Notes: generated by a model not told the origin, from the sequence alone. DNA of 64,000 nt from Flavobacteriaceae bacterium (GCA_004762155.1 SIHP01000012.1:1-64000), one strand, 5' to 3'. Positions 16,811 through 25,358 are shown, numbered from the stretch's first letter. A program made the numbers and translations.

Positions 16811-16907
16811 CAGGTTAGGGATTGCAGTGGCATCCTTTTTATTTTTTTTAATAAAAAGATATAACGGAAAGCCCGACTACGCCTTTTTTCAAGGCGTAGG
16901 AACCTCC
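16811..16907. repeat. REP-like element with two hairpins
   Basis: Reads CAGGTTAGGGATTGCAGTGG, CATCC, hairpin CTTTTTATT/AATAAAAAG, GATATAACGGAAAGCCCGAC, then hairpin CTACGCC/GGCGTAG (16877-16899). I know similar GCAGTGGCATCC...GATATA.CGG.AAGCCCGAC elements as common intergenic repeats of Flavobacteriaceae. The second hairpin ends nine bases before the thiC stop codon. Confidence 0.65.
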
Positions 16908-16915
16908 TAATTATT

Positions 16916-18778
16916 TTAATGATAAATCTCCGAACCTTTTTCTTTAAACTCTTCAGATTTTTCTTCCATTCCTTTTTGGAAAACTTCATTGTTCTCATCA
17001 ATTTCATTTTCAGCAGCAAAATCACGCACTTCTTGAGAAATTTTCATAGAACAAAATTTTGGTCCACACATAGAACAGAAATGCGCAATTTTTGCTCCAG
17101 CGGCTGGTAAAGTCTCATCATGATACTCGCGAGCACGCTCTGGATCTAATCCTAAATTAAACTGATCTTCCCAACGGAATTCGAAACGTGCCATACTTAA
17201 GGCATTATCTCTGTGTTGAGAACCTGGATGTCCTTTTGCTAAATCCGCAGCATGCGCCGCTAATTTATAGGTTACAACTCCCACACGAACATCTTCTTTA
17301 TTTGGTAAGCCTAAATGTTCTTTTGGTGTTACATAACATAACATGGCGCATCCGTACCAACCAATCATTGCTGCTCCAATACCTGAAGTTATATGATCGT
17401 AACCTGGCGCAATATCAGTTGTTAAAGGTCCTAATGTATAAAAAGGAGCTTCATCACAAACTTCAATTTGCTTTTCCATGTTTTCTTTAATCATATGCAT
17501 TGGCACATGACCCGGACCTTCTATAAAACACTGCACTTCGTGCTTACGCGCAATTTGAGTTAATTCTCCTAAAGTTTCTAACTCAGCAAATTGCGCTTCA
17601 TCATTTGCATCGGCAACTGAACCCGGACGTAAACCGTCTCCTAATGAAAAAGCAACATCGTATGATTTTAAAATCTCACAAATTTCTTCGAAATGTGTAT
17701 ATAAGAAACTTTCTTTATGATGTGCTAAACACCATTTTGCCATAATTGATCCACCACGAGAAACGATTCCTGTTACACGTTTTGCTGTCATTGGTACATA
17801 ACGTAATAAAACTCCTGCGTGAATTGTAAAATAATCTACACCTTGTTCTGCTTGTTCTATTAATGTATCACGGAAAATTTCCCACGTTAAATCTTCGGCA
17901 ACTCCATTTACTTTTTCTAAAGCTTGGTAAATTGGCACGGTTCCAACAGGGACTGGCGAATTACGAACAATCCACTCTCGCGTTTCGTGAATGTTTTCTC
18001 CTGTAGATAAATCCATGATATTATCTGCTCCCCAACGACACGCCCAAACTGCTTTTTCTACTTCCTCTTCTATAGAAGATGTTGTTGCTGAATTACCAAT
18101 ATTTGCGTTTATTTTTACCAAGAAATTACGACCTAAAATCATAGGTTCTGCTTCTGGATGATTTATGTTTGAAGGAATTACAGCACGACCTCTGGCTACT
18201 TCTTCTCTTACAAATTCTGGAATGATTTTTGCTGGAATTGAAGCTCCAAAATGTTCTCCTTTATGTTGCTTTCTTATTTCTGTCATTTCATCGATTCGTT
18301 GATTTTCACGAATTGCGATGTATTCCATTTCTGGCGTAATGATTCCTTTTTTAGCGTAATGTAATTGGGTTACATTTTGTCCTTTTTTAGCTCGTTTTGG
18401 TTTGTGCTTTAAATCGAAACGCATATGATCTAAACTAGAATCTTTTAAACGTTCGTTACAATATTTTGAAGAAAAACCATCTAACTCTTCAACATCACCA
18501 CGATCTAAAATCCATTGTTCTCTTATTCTTTCAATTCCGTTATGAACATTAATTTCTTTATTAGGATCTGTATAAGGTCCTGAAGTATCGTAAACTGTAA
18601 CTGGTTCATTTGGCGTTTTCTTTTTCGTCATCGAATCTGTTGTGTCAGTTAAAGATATTTCTCGCATTGCAACTTTTATTTGTGGGTGCAATTTTCCTTC
18701 TACGTAGATTTTCTTAGAATTAGGAAATGGATTTCTTGTTATTTGACCTTCTTTTGGTGCAGTGTCTTTTTTCTTCAT
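16916..18778 (-). CDS. thiC: HMP-phosphate synthase ThiC
   Basis: A 620-residue radical SAM enzyme that rearranges aminoimidazole ribotide into HMP phosphate, the pyrimidine half of thiamine. The C-terminal [4Fe-4S] motif HFCSMCGPKFCSMK is intact. Strong family blocks include NIGNSATTSSIEEEVEK, DLSTGENIHETREWI and EGPGHVPMHMI. The length fits ThiC with the N-terminal extension common in bacteria. It is second in the operon after thiS and is thus directly under the TPP riboswitch. Confidence 0.97.
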   Translation of the reverse strand: MKKKDTAPKEGQITRNPFPNSKKIYVEGKLHPQIKVAMREISLTDTTDSMTKKKTPNEPVTVYDTSGPYTDPNKEINVHNGIERIREQWILDRGDVEELDGFSSKYCNERLKDSSLDHMRFDLKHKPKRAKKGQNVTQLHYAKKGIITPEMEYIAIRENQRIDEMTEIRKQHKGEHFGASIPAKIIPEFVREEVARGRAVIPSNINHPEAEPMILGRNFLVKINANIGNSATTSSIEEEVEKAVWACRWGADNIMDLSTGENIHETREWIVRNSPVPVGTVPIYQALEKVNGVAEDLTWEIFRDTLIEQAEQGVDYFTIHAGVLLRYVPMTAKRVTGIVSRGGSIMAKWCLAHHKESFLYTHFEEICEILKSYDVAFSLGDGLRPGSVADANDEAQFAELETLGELTQIARKHEVQCFIEGPGHVPMHMIKENMEKQIEVCDEAPFYTLGPLTTDIAPGYDHITSGIGAAMIGWYGCAMLCYVTPKEHLGLPNKEDVRVGVVTYKLAAHAADLAKGHPGSQHRDNALSMARFEFRWEDQFNLGLDPERAREYHDETLPAAGAKIAHFCSMCGPKFCSMKISQEVRDFAAENEIDENNEVFQKGMEEKSEEFKEKGSEIYH

Positions 18779-18850
18779 GGTAACTTGGTTACTAGTTTTT
18801 AGTTATTAGTTGTTGGCTCGTAATTTATAATCCGTAAAATATTTTTATAA

Positions 18851-19051
18851 TTACCCCCCTTGTGTAGACTTAATAATTAAAACATCATCTTCTTGTTGAA
18901 GAATTTTAGAATCCCATTCAGTTCTTTTTACAACACTACTATTTATAGCGACAGCAATTCCTTTGGTTTGAATTTTTAAATCTTCAACCAATGCTTGTAA
19001 TGTTGTTTTATTAGAAATTTCTTGAGTTTCGTTGTTTACTTTTATATACAT
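18851..19051 (-). CDS. thiS: sulfur carrier protein ThiS
   Basis: A 66-residue ubiquitin-like protein ending in GG (KSTQGG), the glycine that ThiF adenylates. I start at ATG 19049-19051 (MYIKVNNETQEI). The 14 residues of the longer open frame lie in the riboswitch leader and do not resemble ThiS. First gene of the thi operon, about 80 bases downstream of the TPP riboswitch. Confidence 0.92.
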   Translation of the reverse strand: MYIKVNNETQEISNKTTLQALVEDLKIQTKGIAVAINSSVVKRTEWDSKILQQEDDVLIIKSTQGG

Positions 19052-19132
19052 CGTACTTGATTTATAGTAAACTTTAGAAGAATATAGAAACACAATTATA
19101 TGCTTTATACATATAATACTGCATTTAAGAAT

Positions 19133-19208
19133 TACTTTTTCCTACGTTGGTGTTAACCAAATCAGGTTCTAAGGATATTTCTCAAACTAGTTACCTAGCT
19201 ACTCCTAA
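19133..19208 (-). promoter_or_regulatory. TPP riboswitch (THI element)
   Basis: On the minus strand the conserved parts appear in order: the P1 side GGAGTAGC, TTTGAGAAAT, ATCCTTAGAACCTGAT, TTGGTTAACACCAACGTAGG. They match the THI-box consensus (CUGAGA, ACCUGAUCUGG, UAAUACCAGCGUAGG) closely. It heads thiS-thiC and the rest of the operon and should turn it off when thiamine pyrophosphate is plentiful. No clear terminator follows, so control of translation or of a weak terminator are both possible. Confidence 0.93.
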
Positions 19209-19219
19209 AGTTAATAGTT

Positions 19220-19227
19220 CAAAGATA
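19220..19227 (-). promoter_or_regulatory. candidate -7 box of the thi operon
   Basis: TATCTTTG on the minus strand fits TAnnTTTG and lies 12 bases before the start of the TPP riboswitch, the right place for its promoter. The upstream TTG is not clear. Confidence 0.5.
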
Positions 19228-19365
19228 TTGTTTTTTATTAAGTTTTTATAAAAGTTATTTAACTTAAAATAATATTTCTTTCGCTTATCATCGAATTTTA
19301 ATCGTTTATGGTCTTTTTTTTATTCTGATAAGAAAATATTCTCAATTTTAAAGTAAGAAAATAAA

Positions 19366-19447
19366 ATGTGTGGAGCTGAAACCACCTTAAAAACGGTTTT
19401 TTCTATAGAACTAAGTATAGAAGGAGATAAACTGAAAAGCCATACGA
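19366..19447 (+). promoter_or_regulatory. folded 5' leader, possible riboswitch, unassigned
   Basis: The leader of the 93-residue gene can fold into nested helices: GTGTGG (19368-19373) with CCATAC (19440-19445), CGGTTT (19394-19399) with AAACTG (19429-19434), and TTCTATA (19401-19407) with TATAGAA (19416-19422) around an 8-base loop. Unpaired stretches are GAGCTGAAACCACC and GGAGAT. It ends about 25 bases before the start codon. I compared it by eye with TPP, SAM, cobalamin, glycine, preQ1, THF, ZTP and fluoride elements and found no match. Confidence 0.45.
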
Positions 19448-19471
19448 GTAGGTAGCCTAATTTCATTTAAT

Positions 19472-19753
19472 ATGTCAACAGAAACTTTTAAAAAAGAAAT
19501 TACATTAGATAAGTGGACAACTTACCAACCTTTATCTTCTGATATTAAACAAATTTTTAATGAAGCTTTAAATGGATTTGTTGGAGTTATTTATATACCA
19601 AATGAAGTAGCTTTTGAATTAACTGAAAAAACTGACTACCGTTTTAAATGTTATGCTTACTTACCTCATTCTGATATTTTTTGGGAAGCTATTGTTGAAA
19701 TTCAAAAATCATTAGGTGTAAAATCTCATATTACAAACATTACTAAATTATAG
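19472..19753 (+). CDS. small protein of unknown function (93 aa)
   Basis: I do not recognise this family. The protein has no signal peptide or membrane segment and reads as a compact alpha/beta domain (KWTTYQPLSSDIKQIF, then GFVGVIYIPNEVAFELTE, YAYLPHSDIFWEAIVEIQ). It is transcribed alone, divergent from the thi operon, with a long folded leader and its own bidirectional terminator. The start ATG at 19472 is the only reasonable choice. Confidence 0.7.
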   Translation: MSTETFKKEITLDKWTTYQPLSSDIKQIFNEALNGFVGVIYIPNEVAFELTEKTDYRFKCYAYLPHSDIFWEAIVEIQKSLGVKSHITNITKL

Positions 19754-19757
19754 AAAT

Positions 19758-19793
19758 AAAAAAAGGTCTAAAATTAATTTTTAGACCTTTTTT
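19758..19793. terminator. bidirectional terminator
   Basis: AAAAAGGTCTAAAA pairs with TTTTTAGACCTTTTTT, with A and T runs on both sides. It closes the 93-residue gene on the plus strand and the deiminase-like gene on the minus strand, whose stop codon is three bases away. Confidence 0.85.
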
Positions 19794-19795
19794 AT

Positions 19796-20710
19796 CTATT
19801 CTCTAATAAGTGGCATTGTTGAACAACGCAATAAACCTTCTTGCTTTGCTATTTCTGCATAAGGAACTTCTTCAACTGTAAACCCTTTTTCTCGTAACCA
19901 AGTATTTAATCGTGTGAAGTTTTTTTCTGAAATAATTACTTCTTCAGAAATAGAAAAAATATTACTATTCATATTGTACATTTCTTCCTTTGTAATTTCA
20001 AAAACGTTTTCTTTTCCGAAATAATCTAATATCCACTGATATTCTTTCTCTATTAGAAAACCATTTTTATGTAATATGGCTTTATCTTTTCCTATTGGTT
20101 GAAAACAACAATCTAAATGTAATGCATTTTCTTTCGGATCTGTATTTGACTTACGTAACTCAAAAGCTTTTACAATTTTCTCAGGAAATAATTCTTGTAA
20201 AGCAATTACAGCATCTGTATTCGTTCGTGCTGTTATATAATCAGGATAATCCTCACCAGAATAGGTTCCTATAAAAATATAATCATTCCACGGCATTACA
20301 TCTCCACCTTCTACATGACATTCTTCTGGAAGTTCAATGATATCACTTGGATTAATCTGATCTATTATATATTCTATAGCCTCGTATTCTCTATCTCTAT
20401 CTGGCAGAATATTTGCTTTTATGAATTTATTTTCTATAACGAAAGCAATATCTCTAGCAAATATTTGATTATAGTTTTCTATTATTTCTGGACGTAATAC
20501 CTGAACATCATATTTGTCAAAAACTTTAGCTACCGCTTCCATTTCAACTATCATAGCTGATTCTTTAGGATATGTACCTGCTATTACGTGTTGTTTACTT
20601 TTGGGATCGTAACAATCTTCAACCCTTGGTGTTGGCCCATTACTTTTTGCTGTTCCTAAAACAACACATTGTAATTTTGACGTTTCGTTTTTTACATTAA
20701 TTTTTAGCAT
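19796..20710 (-). CDS. arginine deiminase/amidinotransferase-family hydrolase
   Basis: A 304-residue member of the guanidino-modifying superfamily. Catalytic marks are E134-G-G-D137 (HVEGGDV), His198 (HLDCCFQ) and Cys296 (LLRCST) near the end. I use the ATG at 20708-20710 (MLKINVKNE); the earlier ATG at 20734 lies inside the gltA terminator hairpin. It follows gltA on the same strand but is separated by that terminator. Arginine deiminase, dimethylargininase or an amidinotransferase are all possible. Confidence 0.78.
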   Translation of the reverse strand: MLKINVKNETSKLQCVVLGTAKSNGPTPRVEDCYDPKSKQHVIAGTYPKESAMIVEMEAVAKVFDKYDVQVLRPEIIENYNQIFARDIAFVIENKFIKANILPDRDREYEAIEYIIDQINPSDIIELPEECHVEGGDVMPWNDYIFIGTYSGEDYPDYITARTNTDAVIALQELFPEKIVKAFELRKSNTDPKENALHLDCCFQPIGKDKAILHKNGFLIEKEYQWILDYFGKENVFEITKEEMYNMNSNIFSISEEVIISEKNFTRLNTWLREKGFTVEEVPYAEIAKQEGLLRCSTMPLIRE

Positions 20711-20720
20711 GTACAAACAT

Positions 20721-20753
20721 AAAAAAAGCTTCATAATAATATGAAGCTTTTTT
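20721..20753 (-). terminator. terminator after gltA
   Basis: AAAAAAAGCTTCAT pairs with ATGAAGCTTTTTT around a 6-base loop. It is 20 bases past the gltA stop codon on the minus strand. Confidence 0.85.
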
Positions 20754-20773
20754 AGAATATAATGTTAAATATT

Positions 20774-22060
20774 TTATCTGTTTTCTACAGTCTTAAACTC
20801 TTTTAAGTTTTCACCTGTATATACCTGACGTGGACGACCAATTGGCTCTTTGTTTTCACGCATTTCTTTCCATTGTGCAATCCAACCTGGTAAACGACCT
20901 AATGCAAACATAACTGTAAACATCTCTACAGGAATTCCCATTGCTCTATAAATAATACCAGAATAGAAATCTACATTTGGATATAATTTTCTATCAACAA
21001 AATACGGATCACTTAAAGCTTCTTCTTCTAATCCTTTAGCTATCTTTAAAATTGGATCTTCAACACCTAAGTCTTCCAACACTTCTTTTGCTGCTACTTT
21101 AATAATAGTAGCTCTTGGATCAAAGTTTTTATAAACTCTATGCCCGAATCCCATTAAACGGAAAGGATCACTTTTATCTTTAGCTTTCGCCATGTACTTT
21201 TTAGTATCTCCTCCATCTTCTTTAATAGCTTCCAACATTTCTAATACAGCCTGGTTAGCTCCACCATGTAATGGACCCCAAAGTGCTGAAATACCTGCTG
21301 ATAAAGAAGCAAATAAACCTGCATGTGAAGAACCAACAATTCTTACTGTAGATGTAGAACAATTTTGTTCGTGATCAGCATGTAAAATTAATAATTTATC
21401 TAAAGCATCTTTTATAATAGGATTTGCTGTATAATCTTCATTTGGCTTTTCAAACATCATTTTCATAATGTTCTCTACATATCCTAAAGACTTAGATCCG
21501 TAGTTTAAAGGTAAACCTTCTTTTTTACGCATAGCCCAAGCTACTAACACAGGGAATTTACCCATGATGTTAACTATAGCATCATACATTTCTTCTTCCG
21601 AATCTACATTTACAGACTCTGGATTAAAAGCAATTAAAGCACTTGTTAAAGAAGATAAAACACCCATTGGATGTGCATTTTTTGGAAATGCATCTACAAT
21701 TTTCTTTACATCTTCATCAACTACTGATTTAGACTTAATATCTGCATCAAACTTTTCTAATTGAGTTTTATTCGGTAAATCTCCAAAAATTAAAGCATAA
21801 GCAACTTCTAAAAAATCTGCTTTTTCTGCTAAATCTTCAATAGCATAACCACGGTAACGTAAAATTCCTTTTTCACCATCTAAAAACGTAACAGCACTTT
21901 TACAAGAACCTGTATTTTTAAAACCTGGATCAATAGTAGTAACACCACCAGTTGCTCCACGTAATGTTTTTATATCAATCGCAACTTCATCTTCCGTACC
22001 TTTAATTAATGGAAATTCATAAGTTTTTCCATCAATTTGTAATTTAGCTATATCTGACAT
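20774..22060 (-). CDS. gltA: citrate synthase
   Basis: A 428-residue hexameric-type citrate synthase, the entry enzyme of the TCA cycle (oxaloacetate plus acetyl-CoA). Active-site blocks are HADHEQNCSTSTVR, the GPLHGGANQAVLEML block and FGHRVYKNFDPRA, then the Asp/Arg region near the end. Length is that of type II enzymes of Gram-negative bacteria. It has its own terminator and stands upstream of no other TCA gene in this window. Confidence 0.97.
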   Translation of the reverse strand: MSDIAKLQIDGKTYEFPLIKGTEDEVAIDIKTLRGATGGVTTIDPGFKNTGSCKSAVTFLDGEKGILRYRGYAIEDLAEKADFLEVAYALIFGDLPNKTQLEKFDADIKSKSVVDEDVKKIVDAFPKNAHPMGVLSSLTSALIAFNPESVNVDSEEEMYDAIVNIMGKFPVLVAWAMRKKEGLPLNYGSKSLGYVENIMKMMFEKPNEDYTANPIIKDALDKLLILHADHEQNCSTSTVRIVGSSHAGLFASLSAGISALWGPLHGGANQAVLEMLEAIKEDGGDTKKYMAKAKDKSDPFRLMGFGHRVYKNFDPRATIIKVAAKEVLEDLGVEDPILKIAKGLEEEALSDPYFVDRKLYPNVDFYSGIIYRAMGIPVEMFTVMFALGRLPGWIAQWKEMRENKEPIGRPRQVYTGENLKEFKTVENR

Positions 22061-22190
22061 TTTTATATCTTAATTTATTAATTGTTCAAGTGGCACGAAG
22101 ATACCATTTTTTGCAGTAGTATTAAAATAGTTACATTCAGAATTTTATTAAAAAAGTCATAATTTCTTTTTTAATAAAAATAAAAAATTT

Positions 22191-22222
22191 AAAAGCCTTA
22201 TATATAAATATACAAGGCTTTT
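22191..22222 (-). terminator. terminator after eno
   Basis: AAAAGCCTT pairs with AAGGCTTTT around an AT-rich loop, followed on the minus strand by a run of T. It starts 25 bases past the eno stop codon. Confidence 0.8.
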
Positions 22223-22247
22223 ATTATTGTTTTCTCAAAAAGAAAAT

Positions 22248-23534
22248 TTAGATTTTAAATGCTTTTTCTTTAGGGAAATAAGCTACATCTTCTAATTCTT
22301 CTTCTATTCTTAATAATTGGTTGTATTTAGCCATTCTATCAGAACGAGAAGCTGAACCTGTTTTAATTTGACCACAGTTTAAAGCTACTGCTAAATCTGC
22401 AATTGTATTATCTTCTGTTTCACCAGATCTATGACTCATTACTGATGTATAACCAGCGTTTTTAGCCATATTTACAGCTGCAATCGTTTCAGTTAATGTA
22501 CCAATTTGGTTAACTTTAATTAAAATTGAATTTGCTGTGTTTGTTTCTATTCCTTTAGATAAACGCTCTACATTAGTTACAAATAAATCATCTCCTACTA
22601 ACTGAACTTTGTCTCCAATTTTTTCTGTAAGATATTTCCATCCATCCCAATCATTTTCATCCATACCATCTTCAATAGAAATGATAGGATAATTTGCTGC
22701 TAATTCGGCTAAATAATCTGCTTGTTCTTTACTAGAACGTATTTTTCCAGTTTCTCCTTCAAACTTAGCATAGTTATATTTACCATCTACATAAAATTCT
22801 GCAGCAGCACAATCTAAAGCGATCATAATTTCATCACCTAATTTATAACCTGCATTTTTAACTGCTAATGCTATTGTATCTAAAGCATCTTCAGTTCCGT
22901 CTAATGTTGGTGCAAAACCTCCTTCATCACCTACGGCTGTAGATAAATCACGATCATGTAATACTTTTTTAAGGTTATGGAAAATTTCCGACCCCATTTG
23001 CATTGCGTGAGAAAAGTTATTAGCTTTTACTGGCATCACCATAAATTCTTGAAATGCAATAGGTGCATCTGAGTGAGAACCTCCATTAATGATATTCATC
23101 ATTGGTACTGGTAATGTATTTGCAGAAACTCCTCCGATATAACGGTATAATGGCATTCCTAATTCATTTGCTGCTGCTTTAGCACAAGCTAATGAAACAC
23201 CTAAAATAGCATTTGCTCCTAATTTAGATTTATTTGGTGTACCATCTAAATCAATCATTAATTGATCAATTGCATTTTGCTCAAATACTGAAGTCCCTAA
23301 TAACTCCTCTGCTATAAGCGTATTTACATTCTCAACAGCTTTTAAAACACCTTTTCCCATGTATGCTTTTCCACCATCACGTAACTCAACTGCTTCATGT
23401 TCTCCTGTTGAGGCTCCAGATGGAACTGCTGCTCTACCTAAAGCTCCGTTTTCTGTAGTTACATCTACTTCTACAGTTGGATTTCCTCTTGAATCGAAAA
23501 TTTGACGTGCGTGAATATTGATAATCATACTCAT
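22248..23534 (-). CDS. eno: enolase
   Basis: A 428-residue enolase that turns 2-phosphoglycerate into phosphoenolpyruvate. Visible family blocks are SGASTGEHEAVELRDG, GDEGGFAP, SIEDGMDENDWDGW, VGDDLFVTN (metal ligand) and MSHRSGETEDNTIADL, with the catalytic KVNQIGTLTE lysine. The gene lies between the terminators of carA and eno, so it is a unit on its own. The start is the first of two close methionines (MSMII). Confidence 0.97.
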   Translation of the reverse strand: MSMIINIHARQIFDSRGNPTVEVDVTTENGALGRAAVPSGASTGEHEAVELRDGGKAYMGKGVLKAVENVNTLIAEELLGTSVFEQNAIDQLMIDLDGTPNKSKLGANAILGVSLACAKAAANELGMPLYRYIGGVSANTLPVPMMNIINGGSHSDAPIAFQEFMVMPVKANNFSHAMQMGSEIFHNLKKVLHDRDLSTAVGDEGGFAPTLDGTEDALDTIALAVKNAGYKLGDEIMIALDCAAAEFYVDGKYNYAKFEGETGKIRSSKEQADYLAELAANYPIISIEDGMDENDWDGWKYLTEKIGDKVQLVGDDLFVTNVERLSKGIETNTANSILIKVNQIGTLTETIAAVNMAKNAGYTSVMSHRSGETEDNTIADLAVALNCGQIKTGSASRSDRMAKYNQLLRIEEELEDVAYFPKEKAFKI

Positions 23535-23647
23535 AATTCTATATTTTTTTTAAAGTTGTCTAATGTTTAATATGGTAGCTAATTTACAAAATGCTACACT
23601 CTATTAGGTTAATTTTTATTTAATTCTACGAAAAGGTTTTCTAAAAT

Positions 23648-23673
23648 AAAATTCCCGCAATTGCGGGAATTTT
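23648..23673 (-). terminator. palindromic terminator after carA
   Basis: AAAATTCCCGCAA and TTGCGGGAATTTT form a perfect 26-base palindrome right after the carA stop codon. The GC-rich stem followed by T on the minus strand makes a strong terminator. Confidence 0.8.
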
Positions 23674-23674
23674 A

Positions 23675-24784
23675 TTAAGCCTTAACTTTTTTTATATTTT
23701 CTATAAATTGGTCAAATAAGTAAGTTGCATCATTTGGCCCTGGACTTGCTTCTGGATGATATTGAACAGAGAAACAATTTTTACTTTTTAATTTAATACC
23801 TGCAACGGTATTGTCATTTAAGTGAACATGTGTTATTTCTACATCTGCATTGTTTTCTGTTTCTTCTCTATTAATAGCAAAACCATGGTTTTGTGATGTA
23901 ATTTCTCCTTTACCAGTTATTAGATTTTTTACAGGATGATTAATCCCTCTGTGACCATTGTGCATTTTGTATGTAGATATACCATTTGCCAATCCTATCA
24001 CTTGGTGTCCTAAACAAATACCAAAAAGAGGTAAATCTCTTTTTATTATTTCTTTTGCTAGGTTTTGAGCGTCAACTAATGGTTCTGGGTCCCCAGGTCC
24101 GTTAGATATAAAATATCCATCCGGATTCCATGCTTGCAGATCTTCAAAATTTGAATTGTAAGGGAAAACTTTAACGTAAGCATCTCTTTTCACAAAATTT
24201 CTTAATATATTTTTCTTAACACCAATATCTAATGTTGCGATCTTATATTTAGCATTTTCATCTCCTACATAATAAGGTTCTTTTGTCGATACTTTTGAAG
24301 CTAACTCTAATCCTTCCATATTAGGAATACTATTAAGTTTTCTTTTTAATTCTTCAATATCATCTACTTCAGTAGATATTAAAGCGTTCATTGCTCCGTT
24401 ATCTCTTATATATGAAACTAAAGCACGAGTATCTACATCTGATATTGCTACAGTTTTATTTTTCTCAAACCAATCTTTCAAATTTCCATCAGAGTCAACT
24501 CTTGAATGAGTAAAACTGAAATTACGGCAAATCAAACCAGAAATTTTAATCCCTTCAGATTCTCTTTCTTCTTCATTAACCCCATAATTACCAATATGAG
24601 CATTAGTTGTTACCATTAACTGTCCAAAATATGAAGGGTCTGTAAAAATTTCTTGATATCCAGTCATACCTGTATTAAAGCAAATCTCACCTGTTGCTGT
24701 ACCTTGGATTCCAATAGACTTACCATAGAAAATAGTCCCATCTGCTAATAAAACTATTGCTTTTTGTTTAGATTGATATTTCAT
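23675..24784 (-). CDS. carA: carbamoyl-phosphate synthase small subunit
   Basis: A 369-residue glutaminase subunit that feeds ammonia to CarB for pyrimidine and arginine synthesis. The class I amidotransferase triad is visible: Cys in FGICLGHQVIGLA and His/Glu in SVQYHPEASPGP. The N-terminal domain has FNTGMTGYQEIFTDPSY. carB is not adjacent; the gene follows rplQ on the same strand, past a terminator, and ends in its own. Confidence 0.95.
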   Translation of the reverse strand: MKYQSKQKAIVLLADGTIFYGKSIGIQGTATGEICFNTGMTGYQEIFTDPSYFGQLMVTTNAHIGNYGVNEEERESEGIKISGLICRNFSFTHSRVDSDGNLKDWFEKNKTVAISDVDTRALVSYIRDNGAMNALISTEVDDIEELKRKLNSIPNMEGLELASKVSTKEPYYVGDENAKYKIATLDIGVKKNILRNFVKRDAYVKVFPYNSNFEDLQAWNPDGYFISNGPGDPEPLVDAQNLAKEIIKRDLPLFGICLGHQVIGLANGISTYKMHNGHRGINHPVKNLITGKGEITSQNHGFAINREETENNADVEITHVHLNDNTVAGIKLKSKNCFSVQYHPEASPGPNDATYLFDQFIENIKKVKA

Positions 24785-24820
24785 TTAGTTGTGTGTAAAA
24801 AATTTGTCAAAAATAATACA

Positions 24821-24854
24821 AAAAAAAAGGACAAACTAAAATGTTTGTCCTTTT
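24821..24854 (-). terminator. terminator of the ribosomal cluster after rplQ
   Basis: AAAAGGACAAAC pairs perfectly with GTTTGTCCTTTT around six bases and runs into a T tract on the minus strand. It ends the rpsH to rplQ transcription unit. Confidence 0.9.
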
Positions 24855-24878
24855 CATATAAATTTTAATGATTTCTCA

Positions 24879-25358
24879 TTATTCTTCTTCCTGATTTGAA
24901 GATTCGTTAGTAACTGCTGCAGTTTCAGTTTTTTTAGCTCCACCACGACGGCTACGACGAGTTGTTTTCTTAGCTTTATCTCCTTTAGGATTATAGATTT
25001 CGTTATAATCAACTAATTCTACCATTGCCATTGGTGCATTATCACCTTGACGATTTCCTAATTTGATAATACGTAAATAACCTCCTGGTCTATCAGCAAC
25101 TTTTACAGAAATCTCTTTGAATAATTCTGTAACCGCATACTTATTACGTAAATAACTAAATACAGTACGACGATTGTGAGTTGTATCTGCCTTTGATTTT
25201 GTAATTAAAGGTTCAACATACTTACGTAACGCTTTAGCTTTTGCTACTGTTGTATTAATACGTTTATGTTCTATTAATGAACATGCCATATTAGCTAACA
25301 TTGCTTTTCTATGCGCAGTTTGTCTTCCTAAATGATTAAATTTCTTACCGTGTCTCAT
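24879..25358 (-). CDS. rplQ: 50S ribosomal protein L17
   Basis: 159 residues; the conserved core (MRHGKKFNHLGR, then ANMACSLIEHKRINTT) covers the first 115. A basic then acidic tail follows (KKTTRRSRRGGAKK and ESSNQEEE), longer than the E. coli protein and typical of Bacteroidota. Last gene of the cluster. Confidence 0.97.
   Translation of the reverse strand: MRHGKKFNHLGRQTAHRKAMLANMACSLIEHKRINTTVAKAKALRKYVEPLITKSKADTTHNRRTVFSYLRNKYAVTELFKEISVKVADRPGGYLRIIKLGNRQGDNAPMAMVELVDYNEIYNPKGDKAKKTTRRSRRGGAKKTETAAVTNESSNQEEE

Noticed and set aside
16242..17490. Plus-strand open frames within the ThiE-like gene and thiC
   Set aside because: They are shadows of the minus-strand genes with no family signal or start context.
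19366..19447. Leader called as SAM, cobalamin or another named riboswitch
   Set aside because: None of the conserved core sequences of those classes is found; only helices can be drawn.
20711..20734. ATG at 20734 as the start of the deiminase-like gene
   Set aside because: It is inside the gltA terminator hairpin; the ATG at 20710 gives the normal family start.
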